A stretch of 56,004 nt of DNA from contig NZ_FQZD01000026.1 of assembly GCF_900141835.1 (NCBI RefSeq), positions 1 through 56,004 on the forward strand, written 5' to 3'. The notes under the pieces are model-generated. The model searched no databases. It was not told the origin of the DNA and was given only the letters and a program-made list of their open reading frames with translations. Shown here in pieces: positions 41,725 through 50,725 of this stretch. Source of the DNA: Propionispora hippei DSM 15287. Lineage in GTDB: Bacteria; Bacillota; Negativicutes; Propionisporales; Propionisporaceae. Position 1 is the stretch's first letter; each line of letters opens with the position of its first letter. Position numbers and translations under genes: made by a program.

Positions 41725-42426
41725 ATGGCAGCACTTCATAAACGTTGGCAAAAAGCGCTGACCAGTTCGTTTTGTATCCACCTGCTCCTTTTGATCGCCT
41801 GCGGCTTTATGGCCGACCGCCTGTTTGCCCTGCCCGCACAGCAGGAGACAGTCATTGAACTGGAAATAGGCAGTGATGACAGTCCGGCCGCGGCAGATGG
41901 ATTACCGGACGAAGCAGCGGCAGAACCGGAAACCGTCGATGAGACGATAGCACCCGATGAAGCAGTAAATCCTGTCCCCGCTACAGAGCAAGCTGTCCCG
42001 GCAGCAAAGGCTCCGGTCAAAAAGGGCCATACCGCAGTCGCAACGTCAGCCGGCACCGGCCAAACCACCGGACAGCCTGCCGCCGGGACAGCCGCCAGTC
42101 CGGGAACCGGCAGTACTGGCCAAGGCGGAACCAATAGCCGCCGGGAAATCATTCCGCCCTTGATCCTGTCCGATCCGTCGCCGGTCTACCCGCCGGCGGA
42201 AAAAAAAGCTGGCGTACAGGGAACGACTACCCTCCGGATTGAAGTGCAGGAAAACGGCCTTCCCGGTTCGATTTCCGTGGCAAAATCATCCGGTTCGGCA
42301 GCCCTGGATGAGGCCGCTGTCGCCGCCGTTCAACAATGGCGCTTTGTTCCGGCCAAAAACCGGCAAACAGGAAACGCTATTTCCTGCTTTATCAACCGCC
42401 CTATTGCCTTCCGGCTTCAGTCGTAG
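41725..42426 (+). CDS. tonB: TonB-family energy transducer
   Basis: A 233-aa protein. One N-terminal helix (about 12-32) is followed by a spacer rich in Ala, Pro, Thr and Gly instead of the classical Glu-Pro/Lys-Pro repeats, and a C-terminal TonB domain (about 145-233): PVYPPAEKKAGVQGTTTLRI, SVAKSSGSAALDEAAVAAVQQWRF. The start is the ATG at 41725 with GAGGT upstream, 5 nt after exbD. It links the inner-membrane proton channel to outer-membrane receptors. No TonB-dependent receptor gene lies in this window. Confidence 0.93.
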   Translation: MAALHKRWQKALTSSFCIHLLLLIACGFMADRLFALPAQQETVIELEIGSDDSPAAADGLPDEAAAEPETVDETIAPDEAVNPVPATEQAVPAAKAPVKKGHTAVATSAGTGQTTGQPAAGTAASPGTGSTGQGGTNSRREIIPPLILSDPSPVYPPAEKKAGVQGTTTLRIEVQENGLPGSISVAKSSGSAALDEAAVAAVQQWRFVPAKNRQTGNAISCFINRPIAFRLQS

Positions 42427-42597
42427 TACTTTATCACCTACATACATTGATAAGCTTGCAGTCTTTTTTTGCTCCTCTTCTTTGTCATCGCCTTACCTAT
42501 GGCCGACATGTGCGCCTGCTCCGCATTGCGGAACAAAAAAATCCTTTCTAGCTTATCCTATCTGTTTAAAATTAAGCTACTAGCAGGGAGACCTTTA
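42427..42597. other. Gap between tonB and the ABC permease
   Basis: About 170 nt with a T-rich stretch near 42463-42470 but no convincing terminator or promoter. The ABC genes are probably on the same transcript. Confidence 0.4.
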
Positions 42598-43680
42598 ATG
42601 ATAAAACTATTTGTACGTTCCGGCAAGCAATCAGGGCCAATCTGCAGCCAGGGGTCTACACTCCCCCTGATCGTATGGCTCGGCAGCGCTCTTATTCTAT
42701 CCATGATAACCGCCGTTTGTTTCGGAGCGGTTACCATTTCACCGCTCCATTCCTTTCAAATTATTCTATATAAGTTGTCCAGCCTGGAACCTGGTCAGCT
42801 TACAACAACATTGCCGGCAACTTATTTCGATATCATTTGGGACTTGCGCCTGCCCCGGATTCTGCTGGCCGCCATTGCCGGTGCCGGATTATCGGTGTGT
42901 GGTGCTGTCATGCAGGCCTCGGTGCAGAACCCCTTAGCCGACCCCTATATCCTGGGAGTTTCCGCCGGCGCGTCACTGGGCGCCACCTTTGCCATCCTGC
43001 TCGGCGGCACCAGCCTGTTCGGCAGCTTCGGGATCATTTTTTGCGCGTTTATCGGCGCTTTGGCCGCTGCCGCCTTGGTCATGAGCCTCTCTTCCCTAGG
43101 CAGCTCAGCCTCAACAGTAAAGATTGTACTATCGGGTACGATAGCCAACGCCTTTTTTCTCAGCCTGGCAAACTTCATTATCTATTTCTCCAACAATACC
43201 CAGGGAATTAGCAATGTCACCTTTTGGAATATGGGTTCTCTGGCGGCAGCCAGTTGGCAAACCCTGCTGCCGCCGGCCATAACGGTACTGCTGGGCAGCC
43301 TGTATCTGCTGAGCCAGACCCGGATACTCAACACGCTGATGCTGGGAGAGGAGACGGCTCTTACTTTAGGCATCAATGCCCCCCGGATACGTTATCGTTA
43401 TATGCTGTTGACGGCACTGTTGACGGCAGTTATTGTATCGGCTTGCGGCACCTTTGCCTTCGTAGGGTTAATCATCCCCCACATTGTCCGGGGCTTTGTC
43501 GGTGCCGACCACCGGCGGCTTATCCCCGGTACCTTACTGGGTGGTGCGGTCTTTTTAATCTGGGCCGATACCCTGTCCAGGACCATCTTGACCAATGGCG
43601 AACTACCCATCGGCATTATCACTTCGCTGATCGGTGCTCCCTTTTTCCTGTATATATTGATAAAACGCACCTTTTCTTAG
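42598..43680 (+). CDS. FecCD/BtuC-family ABC transporter permease
   Basis: A 360-aa permease with about ten helices. The family core is clear: WDLRLPRILLAAIAGAGLSVCGAVMQASVQNPLADPYILGVSAGASLGA, and near the end FVGLIIPHIVRGFVGADHRRLIP and the ATPase-contacting loop region. It imports ferric chelates, heme or cobalamin from the periplasm. The start is the ATG at 42598 with GGGAG upstream; longer in-frame starts lack a ribosome site. It is followed 10 nt later by the ATPase gene. Confidence 0.93.
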   Translation: MIKLFVRSGKQSGPICSQGSTLPLIVWLGSALILSMITAVCFGAVTISPLHSFQIILYKLSSLEPGQLTTTLPATYFDIIWDLRLPRILLAAIAGAGLSVCGAVMQASVQNPLADPYILGVSAGASLGATFAILLGGTSLFGSFGIIFCAFIGALAAAALVMSLSSLGSSASTVKIVLSGTIANAFFLSLANFIIYFSNNTQGISNVTFWNMGSLAAASWQTLLPPAITVLLGSLYLLSQTRILNTLMLGEETALTLGINAPRIRYRYMLLTALLTAVIVSACGTFAFVGLIIPHIVRGFVGADHRRLIPGTLLGGAVFLIWADTLSRTILTNGELPIGIITSLIGAPFFLYILIKRTFS

Positions 43681-43690
43681 GAGGGAAGCC

Positions 43691-44476
43691 ATGGAACTGA
43701 CAATCAATGCTCTGGCGGTAGCCATACAAAATAAAACCCTTGTGAAGGATGTTTCCCTTACCGTACGTCCCGGCAGCTTTGTTGGCATTCTTGGCCCGAA
43801 CGGCAGCGGTAAATCGACCCTGCTGCGCACCATCTATCGCGCTCTGGCCCCGCAAAGCGGCGCCATATTGTTAAACCGCGAGCCATTGCAGAATATAAAA
43901 ATAGCCGACACAGCCAAACAGATCGGCGTGGTCGGGCAGTTTCACTCGTTAAGCTACAATATAACCGTACTGGAAATGGTCCTGCTGGGCCGCACACCGC
44001 ATAAAAGACGGCTGGCCGGCAATAACCGGGAAGATTATGAAATTGCCAGACAGTCTCTGCAACAGGTCGGAATGGAACATTTTGCCGACCGTAACTTCGC
44101 CACCCTGTCGGGCGGTGAAAAGCAGCGCATCATCTTAGCCAGGGCATTGGCCCAACAGCCGCGTCTGCTGCTGTTAGATGAACCGACCAACCATTTGGAT
44201 ATTAAATACCAGCTTGAATTGCTGGCCATCGTAAAGTCGTTAGACATCAGTGTTCTGGCCGTACTACACGATCTTAACCTGGCAGCCATGTACTGTGATG
44301 ATCTCTACATACTGAAAGAAGGGCAGCTAATCGCCGGCGGCACACCAGACGATGTGCTTACCTCCCGCCTGATCCGCCAGGTCTACGAAATAGACTGTCA
44401 TGTTATGAAGCATCCCCGTACCGGCTGTCTTTCCATCAGCTATTGCCCTGCCGGGCAAGAAAGAATCACCGGATAA
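43691..44476 (+). CDS. FecE/BtuD-type ABC transporter ATPase
   Basis: A 261-aa cytoplasmic ATPase with Walker A GPNGSGKST (about 36-44), the signature LSGGEKQRI, Walker B LLLLDEPTNHLD and the switch His in VLHDLNLAAMY. It powers the permease encoded just before it. GGAGGG precedes the ATG. Confidence 0.95.
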   Translation: MELTINALAVAIQNKTLVKDVSLTVRPGSFVGILGPNGSGKSTLLRTIYRALAPQSGAILLNREPLQNIKIADTAKQIGVVGQFHSLSYNITVLEMVLLGRTPHKRRLAGNNREDYEIARQSLQQVGMEHFADRNFATLSGGEKQRIILARALAQQPRLLLLDEPTNHLDIKYQLELLAIVKSLDISVLAVLHDLNLAAMYCDDLYILKEGQLIAGGTPDDVLTSRLIRQVYEIDCHVMKHPRTGCLSISYCPAGQERITG

Positions 44477-44482
44477 GGAGCT

Positions 44483-45496
44483 ATGATGAAGAAACCACAT
44501 AAATACCTACTTCTGGCAACCTGCAGTCTGCTGTTGCTGGCAGCAGGCTGTCAAGTCCCGCCACCGGCCACTGGTCCTGCTGCTCCGGCACAGACAACGT
44601 CTGGCTACCCGGTAACAATCCAAAACTATGACGCCGGCGGCCATCCGATTTCGACCACCTATACTCAGCCTCCCAGCCGGGTAGTCGTAACCCATCCGGG
44701 AGCCACCGAGCTATTACTGGAACTGGGCCTTGAGAACCACATTCTCGCCTCCGTAGCTCCTTATGGACCGCCTTTAAAGCGCCTGGCCGGCAAATACGCC
44801 AATCTGCCGCTCACCAAAGCTCTGTACGCCCCTTCCCAGGAAGAGCTGGTGCTGATGCAGCCCGATCTGATTATCGGCTGGTCACACCATTTTGATGTCG
44901 GCGGCTTCGGCGATGTTACGGCCTGGAAAAAACGCAACGTAGCCACGTATATCGTGCCCAGTACGCTTCCCTCCGCTACGCCGACTGTCGAGGGAACCGT
45001 TTATCCTTTTATTGACGACATGGGAAAACTATTTGGCATTGCCGATCAAACCACCGACTATATCCATCATTTGCAGCAGCGAATGGCTTGGGTTAAGGAC
45101 CGGGCCGCGAAGGTAAGACAAAAAAAGACGGTAATCATTCTGCAAAGTCACGGCAACGGCCGTTTTACACTGTACGGTAACAACTATCTGATCAGCCAAC
45201 TGGTTGCCGATGCAGGCGGTATCAACCTCTGCACCAGCTCCGCTTCACTGGTCGGCGCCGAAACGGTATTATCTTATCAGCCGGATATTATTATCTTTAT
45301 CCCGGTCAATCTTTCCCTGACCGAAGAGTTACGTGACGAGGCAGCCATAGCTCAGCTCACAGCGATTTATGAGCTTAGACATATGAACGCCATAGAGCAG
45401 AGAAGCATTATTCCTCTTTCCTTTTTCACGGTGAACAATGCAGGAATACGCACGGTGGACACGGTGGAATACCTGAATCATACGCTATATCCGTAA
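44483..45496 (+). CDS. FecB/BtuF-type ABC substrate-binding lipoprotein
   Basis: A 337-aa lipoprotein with lipobox LAAGC (C23) and a helical-backbone type III binding fold: RVVVTHPGATELLLELGL, EELVLMQPDLIIGWSH and YQPDIIIFIP. Such proteins carry ferric siderophores, heme or cobalamin to FecCD-type permeases. The Fur box at the operon start favours an iron compound. Conserved His pairs (SHHFDVGG) could contact a heme or metal, but this is a guess. Last gene of the operon. Confidence 0.9.
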   Translation: MMKKPHKYLLLATCSLLLLAAGCQVPPPATGPAAPAQTTSGYPVTIQNYDAGGHPISTTYTQPPSRVVVTHPGATELLLELGLENHILASVAPYGPPLKRLAGKYANLPLTKALYAPSQEELVLMQPDLIIGWSHHFDVGGFGDVTAWKKRNVATYIVPSTLPSATPTVEGTVYPFIDDMGKLFGIADQTTDYIHHLQQRMAWVKDRAAKVRQKKTVIILQSHGNGRFTLYGNNYLISQLVADAGGINLCTSSASLVGAETVLSYQPDIIIFIPVNLSLTEELRDEAAIAQLTAIYELRHMNAIEQRSIIPLSFFTVNNAGIRTVDTVEYLNHTLYP

Positions 45497-45637
45497 TTTC
45501 TTTGCGCTGCGCGTCCGGATGGATTTTTTTCACCACACCGGCGGATTCATTAAACCGGCGATTCCCTGGGCAATAAATTGCCCGGTCACCAAAAACTCTT
45601 ATTTCTTACTATCCATCAAAAAAAGAATTCCTGAATA

Positions 45638-45646
45638 TGGTATAAT
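45638..45646 (+). promoter_or_regulatory. Extended -10 promoter of the TetR-family gene
   Basis: TGGTATAAT (45638-45646) is a good extended -10, leaving a leader of about 43-50 nt. Upstream (45568-45583) GGGCAAT/ATTGCCC makes a short hairpin past the iron operon stop, but without a T-run, so it is only a weak terminator candidate. Confidence 0.6.
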
Positions 45647-45695
45647 AAGTCTGACATTTTTTTATTTTTCGCCCTTGGGCAGATAAAAAAGCGAG

Positions 45696-46403
45696 GTGCT
45701 CTTTATTTCCAGAATAAGCAAAGATCCATTAGTGAGGCAGGCCGAATTAATTGATGCAGCCGAAGAGTTATTTTTAGCTGCCGGATATCAAAATACCATG
45801 ATCCAGGATATCGTGAAAAAAGTCGGTGTGGCCCAGGGAACCTTTTATTATTACTTTGCTTCCAAAGACGCTGTCCTGGAAGCGATTTTTACCAAGCATT
45901 TTCAAAACATGCTGGCTGAAATCAAATCGTACCACCAGAATCATATCCCGGCCCTTGAGCAGCTTAATTTATTTATTAATCTGTTCTATAAGCTCTCATA
46001 TTCCGGGAAACCAGGTCTTTTGGCTAAAATATTATATAAAGAAAAACAGGGCCTGCTGATTAATCAGCTTTGGCGCAAAACCCAGATGATTTCGATTCCT
46101 TCGCTCATCCCTATCCTGGAACGATGTAATCAGGAAGGTGTCACCCATGTGCAGCATATGGAGGAAACGCTTGCCTTTTTTCTTGGCATTATAGCTTCCC
46201 TGTTGGAAGCATCTTCCCCGCTGATCCATGGTCACGAATCCAATCCGGAAGTTGTGTCCAGGAAGATCGGCATTGCGGAAAAAATGCTGGATACCTTATT
46301 TTCCGCTCCCAACGGCAGCATTCGCTTCCAGGCGGTCGACCTTCCTTTCCCCGCAGAGGAGGAATGCTCCGGTATGGAAAAAAACGATCAGCAAACTATC
46401 TAA
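45696..46403 (+). CDS. TetR-family transcriptional regulator
   Basis: A 235-aa regulator with an N-terminal helix-turn-helix (about 12-58): AAEELFLAAGYQNTMIQDIVKKVGVAQGTFYYYFASKDAVLEAIF. The C-terminal ligand domain is not distinctive. The annotated start is GTG at 45696, but this overlaps the only ribosome site (GAGGTG). An ATT at 45705 lies at the ideal distance, so initiation at ATT is possible. It is tail to tail with gerC, with 1 bp between stop codons and no terminator. Target unknown; the iron operon upstream is a neighbour but has its own Fur box. Confidence 0.88.
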   Translation: MLFISRISKDPLVRQAELIDAAEELFLAAGYQNTMIQDIVKKVGVAQGTFYYYFASKDAVLEAIFTKHFQNMLAEIKSYHQNHIPALEQLNLFINLFYKLSYSGKPGLLAKILYKEKQGLLINQLWRKTQMISIPSLIPILERCNQEGVTHVQHMEETLAFFLGIIASLLEASSPLIHGHESNPEVVSRKIGIAEKMLDTLFSAPNGSIRFQAVDLPFPAEEECSGMEKNDQQTI

Positions 46404-46404
46404 T

Positions 46405-47592
46405 TCAGAAAAAGCCTTGTTTCAAGGCAGTTCCTACAATATGTACCTGAACATGGACCTCATGATCCACGGTAGGAAACACTTCCTCCCAGTTATCGGC
46501 TACCGTTCGCCAGATGTCTGGCTCTTTTTGCTTTAACGCACTGGCAAAACCTACGACATCACAGGCAAATTCATTCTGTGTTTTTAAAATAGTCCGACTG
46601 ATGCTATCGCCGATTGCCTGTTCAGCATCTTCCCGTACTCCACCCAAATAGTCCAGCATGGCTTTGGGTGCGAGTATCTTTTTTTTGCCCTGCTGCTCCA
46701 CCAGAGTTAGCTCTGTTTCCACCTGAATGACAAAACACAGTTTACCCGCCCGATATTCCGGCTTTATGCTTGTCTTGCTGCTCTCAATTTCCAGGGAAAT
46801 AAGCTTCCCCGGTTCCAGGCGGGAGGGTAATGTCACAATGCCATTCGGCAACTCCTTCACCAGCCAGTTAAGTCCCTGGGTTTCCGTCTCATCCAGATAG
46901 CCTGCCAGCCTGTCTTTCTTAAACACCGCAGCCCCGCTGGATTTTACTTGTTCCTTAGGTGTTTTTTGTTTAACTCCTGAATTTTCTTCCTCTCTGGGTG
47001 CAACTTCCACGACACCAAGGACCGAGCAGTTGCCCTCCTTGAGAAAATCACGGTAATAGTCAACTACACTACTGACCACTGCTTTATTGTTGTATTTTGT
47101 GTTTTTGATAGTGTCCCGCAAATAGATGGCCGGAATCACATCGACTCCTGTTTTGACATTCAAAATATCCTTAGCCTGACCCTGCTTGGCAATGCACAGC
47201 AGGGTATAGCCCCTTAACTGCCTGCCTCTTACAAAGAAATCGAGCAAAGGCGTAAGTCCTTCTTTAGCCAACGTCTCATCAACGATAATAACTTTGGTAT
47301 GGGCATAAAAATTAATTCTGTCCAAAACCTGGGTCGTATTCCGTACCGCCTCAAAAATAGTGCTGCCCTTCCCGGTAACAATATCCACAACCTCCTGATC
47401 TCTTGCCCCTTTTTTATCAAGCGCCGCCGGCCGGATGACTTCGGAGGTAACCAATATATCGCCGCTGGCAGGGTCCCTATCCAGGGCAACAGCCACAACA
47501 ATCCCGATATTATTCAATTCTTCCGGCATTTTACAGCCTGTCGACGGCAGCAAACAAAGTAAGAGGCAAACAACCAGTATAAACCGCACCAT
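46405..47592 (-). CDS. gerC: Spore germination receptor lipoprotein, Ger(x)C family
   Basis: A 395-aa lipoprotein with lipobox PSTGC (C20). It has the family layout: EELNNIGIVVAVALDRD at the start, KVIIVDETLAKEGLTPLLDFFVRGRQLRG in the first half and a C-terminal domain with LDYLGGVREDAEQAIGDSISRTI. It is the C subunit of a nutrient germinant receptor in the inner spore membrane. It follows gerA by 1 nt. Expression in the forespore is expected from the family, but I could not verify a sigma-G promoter. Confidence 0.92.
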   Translation of the reverse strand: MVRFILVVCLLLCLLPSTGCKMPEELNNIGIVVAVALDRDPASGDILVTSEVIRPAALDKKGARDQEVVDIVTGKGSTIFEAVRNTTQVLDRINFYAHTKVIIVDETLAKEGLTPLLDFFVRGRQLRGYTLLCIAKQGQAKDILNVKTGVDVIPAIYLRDTIKNTKYNNKAVVSSVVDYYRDFLKEGNCSVLGVVEVAPREEENSGVKQKTPKEQVKSSGAAVFKKDRLAGYLDETETQGLNWLVKELPNGIVTLPSRLEPGKLISLEIESSKTSIKPEYRAGKLCFVIQVETELTLVEQQGKKKILAPKAMLDYLGGVREDAEQAIGDSISRTILKTQNEFACDVVGFASALKQKEPDIWRTVADNWEEVFPTVDHEVHVQVHIVGTALKQGFF

Positions 47593-47593
47593 C

Positions 47594-49147
47594 TTACTCT
47601 CCTCTCCGGCGGGAATGTTTCCATTGGATATAGGAAGGTCTTTGTTTCATGAGCCATAGGGAACTCCTGATTAAGGTATCCTTTAGGCCGCTCCGGTTCA
47701 CCGGGGCAAGCGGTGACAGATAGGGAGCACCAAATGAGCGTAAGGAACAGATATGGGCCAAAATAAAGAAAAAGCCAATCAGAATACCGTATAATCCCAG
47801 CACTGCCGCCAGAGCCAATAGAAAAATACGCAAAAATACGGTCGTTGTGGTCAGTGAGGGATTTACAAAATCCGTAATGGCGGTAATGGCTACAACGATA
47901 ACCATCGGACTACTGACTACCCCCGCATTGACCGCCGTTTCGCCGAGCACCAGCGCTCCTACAATACTGATCGCCTGCCCAACCGGCCGTGGCATCCGGA
48001 TACCGGCTTCGCGGATAATCTCAAAGGCAATGCCCATGATGAACGCTTCCAAAAAAGGCGGAAAAGGGATACCCTCCCGGGTGGCCGCCATCGTAATGAG
48101 CAAAATGGTCGGCACCATTTCGTAATGATACATGGATACGGTTACATATAAAGCAGGCAGCGCAATGGTCATGAGCAGCGAGAAAACCCGAATCAGCCGC
48201 ATAAACGAGGCGGCAATAGGCCGCAAATAATAGTCTTCACTGCTCTGCAAGCTTTCAATAAACAAAAAGGGAACCGTCAAGACAAAGGGGGTTCCGTCAC
48301 AAAAAACCGCCACCCGCCCCTCCAACAGCTTACCGGCAACCACATCGGGTTTTTCAGTGGAGCCCACCGTTGAAAAAATGCTGTATTTCTGGTCTTCAAT
48401 ATACTGCTCCACGTATCCCGAGTCCAATACGGCATCAATTTTAATCTGCTGTATTCTTTTTTTTACTTCCGCTACCAGTTCGGGATTTGCCAGATTTTCA
48501 AGATAAGCAATCACTAAGTTGGTGTTTGTTTGTTCTCCAAGCTGCATTTTCTCTACAACGAGGTCGGTATTTCTTACGCGCCGGCGCAGCATGGTGATAT
48601 TGACAGTTATATTTTCGGTAAAGCCTTCCCTTGATCCCCGGACCACCGTCTCCGTGCCAGGTTCTTCGATGGCGCGGTAGCTAAAACCTTCGGTATGGAC
48701 AATCAGCACCTGCGGTGATCGGTCAATAAAGACAGCCGTATTGCCGGCAAGCAACTGCCGGGCTACTTCCTGAAATACATTGGTTTCGGTAATGCCGGCC
48801 GATCCCAGCAAGTCCTTTTTCACGCGCTGCAGACAGTTTCCCCGGTACCGGCTTCGTCTTACCTGTCCTTTTACCGGCTTTTGCATGAGCGGCTGAAGAA
48901 TATATTGATCAATCCGTTCCACATCTGCCATTCCATTGATAAAACACAAAAAGGCTTCCCGATGCAAATGCGGAATGGCAAAATCCCGAAATATAATATC
49001 CTGGCTTTTATCAAAGACTTCCCTTAACTGTTTTTGATTAGCCCGGATATCCGGGCTTACCTGGCACGCTGATTCCTGGGCAGCCCCGGAATCAGCTTTT
49101 TGTTCCGGCCCGGTATTGGCAGACTGTGTAAACTGCAGAACCATCAC
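47594..49147 (-). CDS. gerA: Spore germination receptor A subunit, GerA family
   Basis: A 517-aa membrane protein. A hydrophilic N-terminal region (about 1-290) includes NTNLVIAYLENLANPELVAEV and VFCDGTPFVLTVPFLFIE. Four to five helices follow (about 300-480) with FPPFLEAFIMGIAFEIIREAGIRMPRPVGQAISIVGALVLGETAV, the best conserved block of GerAA-type proteins. Together with the B and C subunits it forms a germinant receptor. Start GTG (49147) or the next codon ATG, with GGGAGA upstream. Confidence 0.94.
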   Translation of the reverse strand: MMVLQFTQSANTGPEQKADSGAAQESACQVSPDIRANQKQLREVFDKSQDIIFRDFAIPHLHREAFLCFINGMADVERIDQYILQPLMQKPVKGQVRRSRYRGNCLQRVKKDLLGSAGITETNVFQEVARQLLAGNTAVFIDRSPQVLIVHTEGFSYRAIEEPGTETVVRGSREGFTENITVNITMLRRRVRNTDLVVEKMQLGEQTNTNLVIAYLENLANPELVAEVKKRIQQIKIDAVLDSGYVEQYIEDQKYSIFSTVGSTEKPDVVAGKLLEGRVAVFCDGTPFVLTVPFLFIESLQSSEDYYLRPIAASFMRLIRVFSLLMTIALPALYVTVSMYHYEMVPTILLITMAATREGIPFPPFLEAFIMGIAFEIIREAGIRMPRPVGQAISIVGALVLGETAVNAGVVSSPMVIVVAITAITDFVNPSLTTTTVFLRIFLLALAAVLGLYGILIGFFFILAHICSLRSFGAPYLSPLAPVNRSGLKDTLIRSSLWLMKQRPSYIQWKHSRRRGE

Positions 49148-49175
49148 TTACTTTCTCCCAACTTGTTTGATCAAT

Positions 49176-49322
49176 TCAACGGGTAACCCAGCGCACCAGA
49201 CAAAGTAACGCATAATAAACGCAAAGGAGGGCAAGCACTCCGGCGTATAGCCAGCCGCCAACAATCAATATGGCCGGAACAAACCCGACTTCCAGCAGTA
49301 GTTGCGGCGTAAGGGTATCCAT
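49176..49322 (-). CDS. 48-residue membrane protein inside the germination operon
   Basis: On the minus strand GGAGGG precedes an ATG (49320-49322) that opens a 48-codon frame ending at TGA (49176-49178), in the gap between the B and A subunit genes. The protein starts MDTLTPQLLLEVGFVPAILI and consists almost wholly of two hydrophobic stretches (about 8-24 and 26-42) with an Arg-rich end. Small two-helix D proteins accompany some germinant receptor operons; this one is shorter than those usually reported. Its conserved place, ribosome site and hydrophobicity support a real gene. Confidence 0.75.
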   Translation of the reverse strand: MDTLTPQLLLEVGFVPAILIVGGWLYAGVLALLCVYYALLCLVRWVTR

Positions 49323-49326
49323 GGGA

Positions 49327-50466
49327 TCAACTTCCCTCCTGTTGACAATTGTTTGTTTTTCTAATCCGTCGTTGCAGGTCCTTCAAATAAATCGCGATGA
49401 GCAATAACACCGGGCAGACCAGTTCAAATACGGTAAAGCCACTGTAGAAATAAGAAATGGAGACCTTCAGCCCGGCCCAGCGGTGAAAAATCAGGTTGGG
49501 ATAATAGGTAATGGAAAACCAGGTCCAAAAGGTGCCAAAAAATACAATCAACCATTTTTCATGCTTTCGCGGCACTTTGAGCAATGTTTTGTATACCAGA
49601 ATTCCGCCGTAAAAATGAATGGCCATCTTAAAGAAACCGCCAATAAACATAACCACCGTAGCAATTGAGTCAAGGTTAGTAATAATGTCCATAATATTAA
49701 TGAGTTTAATTACTTCATAGATCGGGATTGTAGATATTTTAACCAATGGCACTCCTAACACGGCTACCATAAGCGCCAGCACACTGGACAGCAGCACGCC
49801 AATGGTGGCAGTGACAAACATGGAGGTCTTTCTCACCAGTTTTTTCTCTCTCGCAAAGGGCCAATACATAAAAAAGACCACCATTTCGCCAAAAGGAAAG
49901 TTTAATACCGCCGGTATCGCAGCTTTTAGTACTGGTCCTACCCCATTGCCCAGTACCGGTTGCAGACGGTGCAAACTGACCTCTCCGGACGCGCTGATTA
50001 AAAAGATAGTGGCTATAATAAAGAATACCACGATGGGGAACATAATTTCTCCCATCCGGGCCAACACCTCGCAGCCTAAAAAAAGCACATACACAACGGT
50101 AAGCATAAAAATGATGAGAATTATCGATAAGGGAATATTAGGCAGCAATATCATTGAAATCAGCTCGCCAAATTCCCGGAAATTCAGCGTCGCAATCCAG
50201 AAAAACTCCAGACCGTACAGCATAGCCAACGGAATGGCCAGCCAATTGCCAAAAGTCTGCTGGATAATCTCCACCAAATTCCGCTCGGGATACCGGCGAT
50301 GAATTTCCGTATATACCCAAAGGAGCAAAAAGCCAAAAAACATCGCCGTTAGAATGGCAAGCCAGGCATCTTCATTGGCATCAATCCCCAGCCCAAAGAC
50401 TGTCGTACTCCCGATTTCAAACAGCATCATGAGGCAATATAACTGCCAGGTGCTTATCTGTATCAT
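49327..50466 (-). CDS. gerB: Spore germination receptor B subunit, GerB permease family
   Basis: A 379-aa membrane protein with about ten helices, related to amino-acid permeases. The first helix begins ISTWQLYCLMMLFEIGSTTVFGLG; the rest includes FPFGEMVVFFMYWPFAREK and IHFYGGILVYKTLLKVP. The B subunit binds the germinant in known receptors. I chose the ATG at 50464-50466 because it matches the family start and has GGGGC upstream; a GTG at 50541 would add 25 polar residues. It is the first gene of the operon; gene order B-D-A-C differs from the classical A-B-C order. Confidence 0.9.
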   Translation of the reverse strand: MIQISTWQLYCLMMLFEIGSTTVFGLGIDANEDAWLAILTAMFFGFLLLWVYTEIHRRYPERNLVEIIQQTFGNWLAIPLAMLYGLEFFWIATLNFREFGELISMILLPNIPLSIILIIFMLTVVYVLFLGCEVLARMGEIMFPIVVFFIIATIFLISASGEVSLHRLQPVLGNGVGPVLKAAIPAVLNFPFGEMVVFFMYWPFAREKKLVRKTSMFVTATIGVLLSSVLALMVAVLGVPLVKISTIPIYEVIKLINIMDIITNLDSIATVVMFIGGFFKMAIHFYGGILVYKTLLKVPRKHEKWLIVFFGTFWTWFSITYYPNLIFHRWAGLKVSISYFYSGFTVFELVCPVLLLIAIYLKDLQRRIRKTNNCQQEGS

Positions 50467-50591
50467 CCGCTTGCCCCGTCTTTCCGGCAGGAACTGCCAG
50501 TTTAACATATATTGTTTCACATTTTTTCCCACGCTATACACCTGGGAACCACCGATTTATCAACGGTTACCCGGCCTTTTAAGACCACAAA

Positions 50592-50623
50592 CAAAAAAGA
50601 CCTCCCTAATAATTAGGAAAGTC
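50592..50623 (-). terminator. Terminator of the chelatase-like pair
   Basis: GAC and CCTAAT pair with ATTAGG and GTC on the minus strand, followed by CTTTTTTG. It separates the chelatase-like genes from the germination operon. Between here and the gerB start I see no certain promoter. Confidence 0.75.
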
Positions 50624-50725
50624 AGCAATCGAACCAGAATGTGTTTTCAAGCTGTTCAGCATACTGCCTGACGGCGCTTTTTATGTCATCCTTCATTAAG
50701 CCTTTTTAAAAACACGCACTACACT

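Noticed and set aside
42469-42597. Upstream extension of the ABC permease
   Set aside because: The ATG at 42598 has GGGAG upstream; the extra 43 residues are Cys-rich, lack a ribosome site and do not fit the family.
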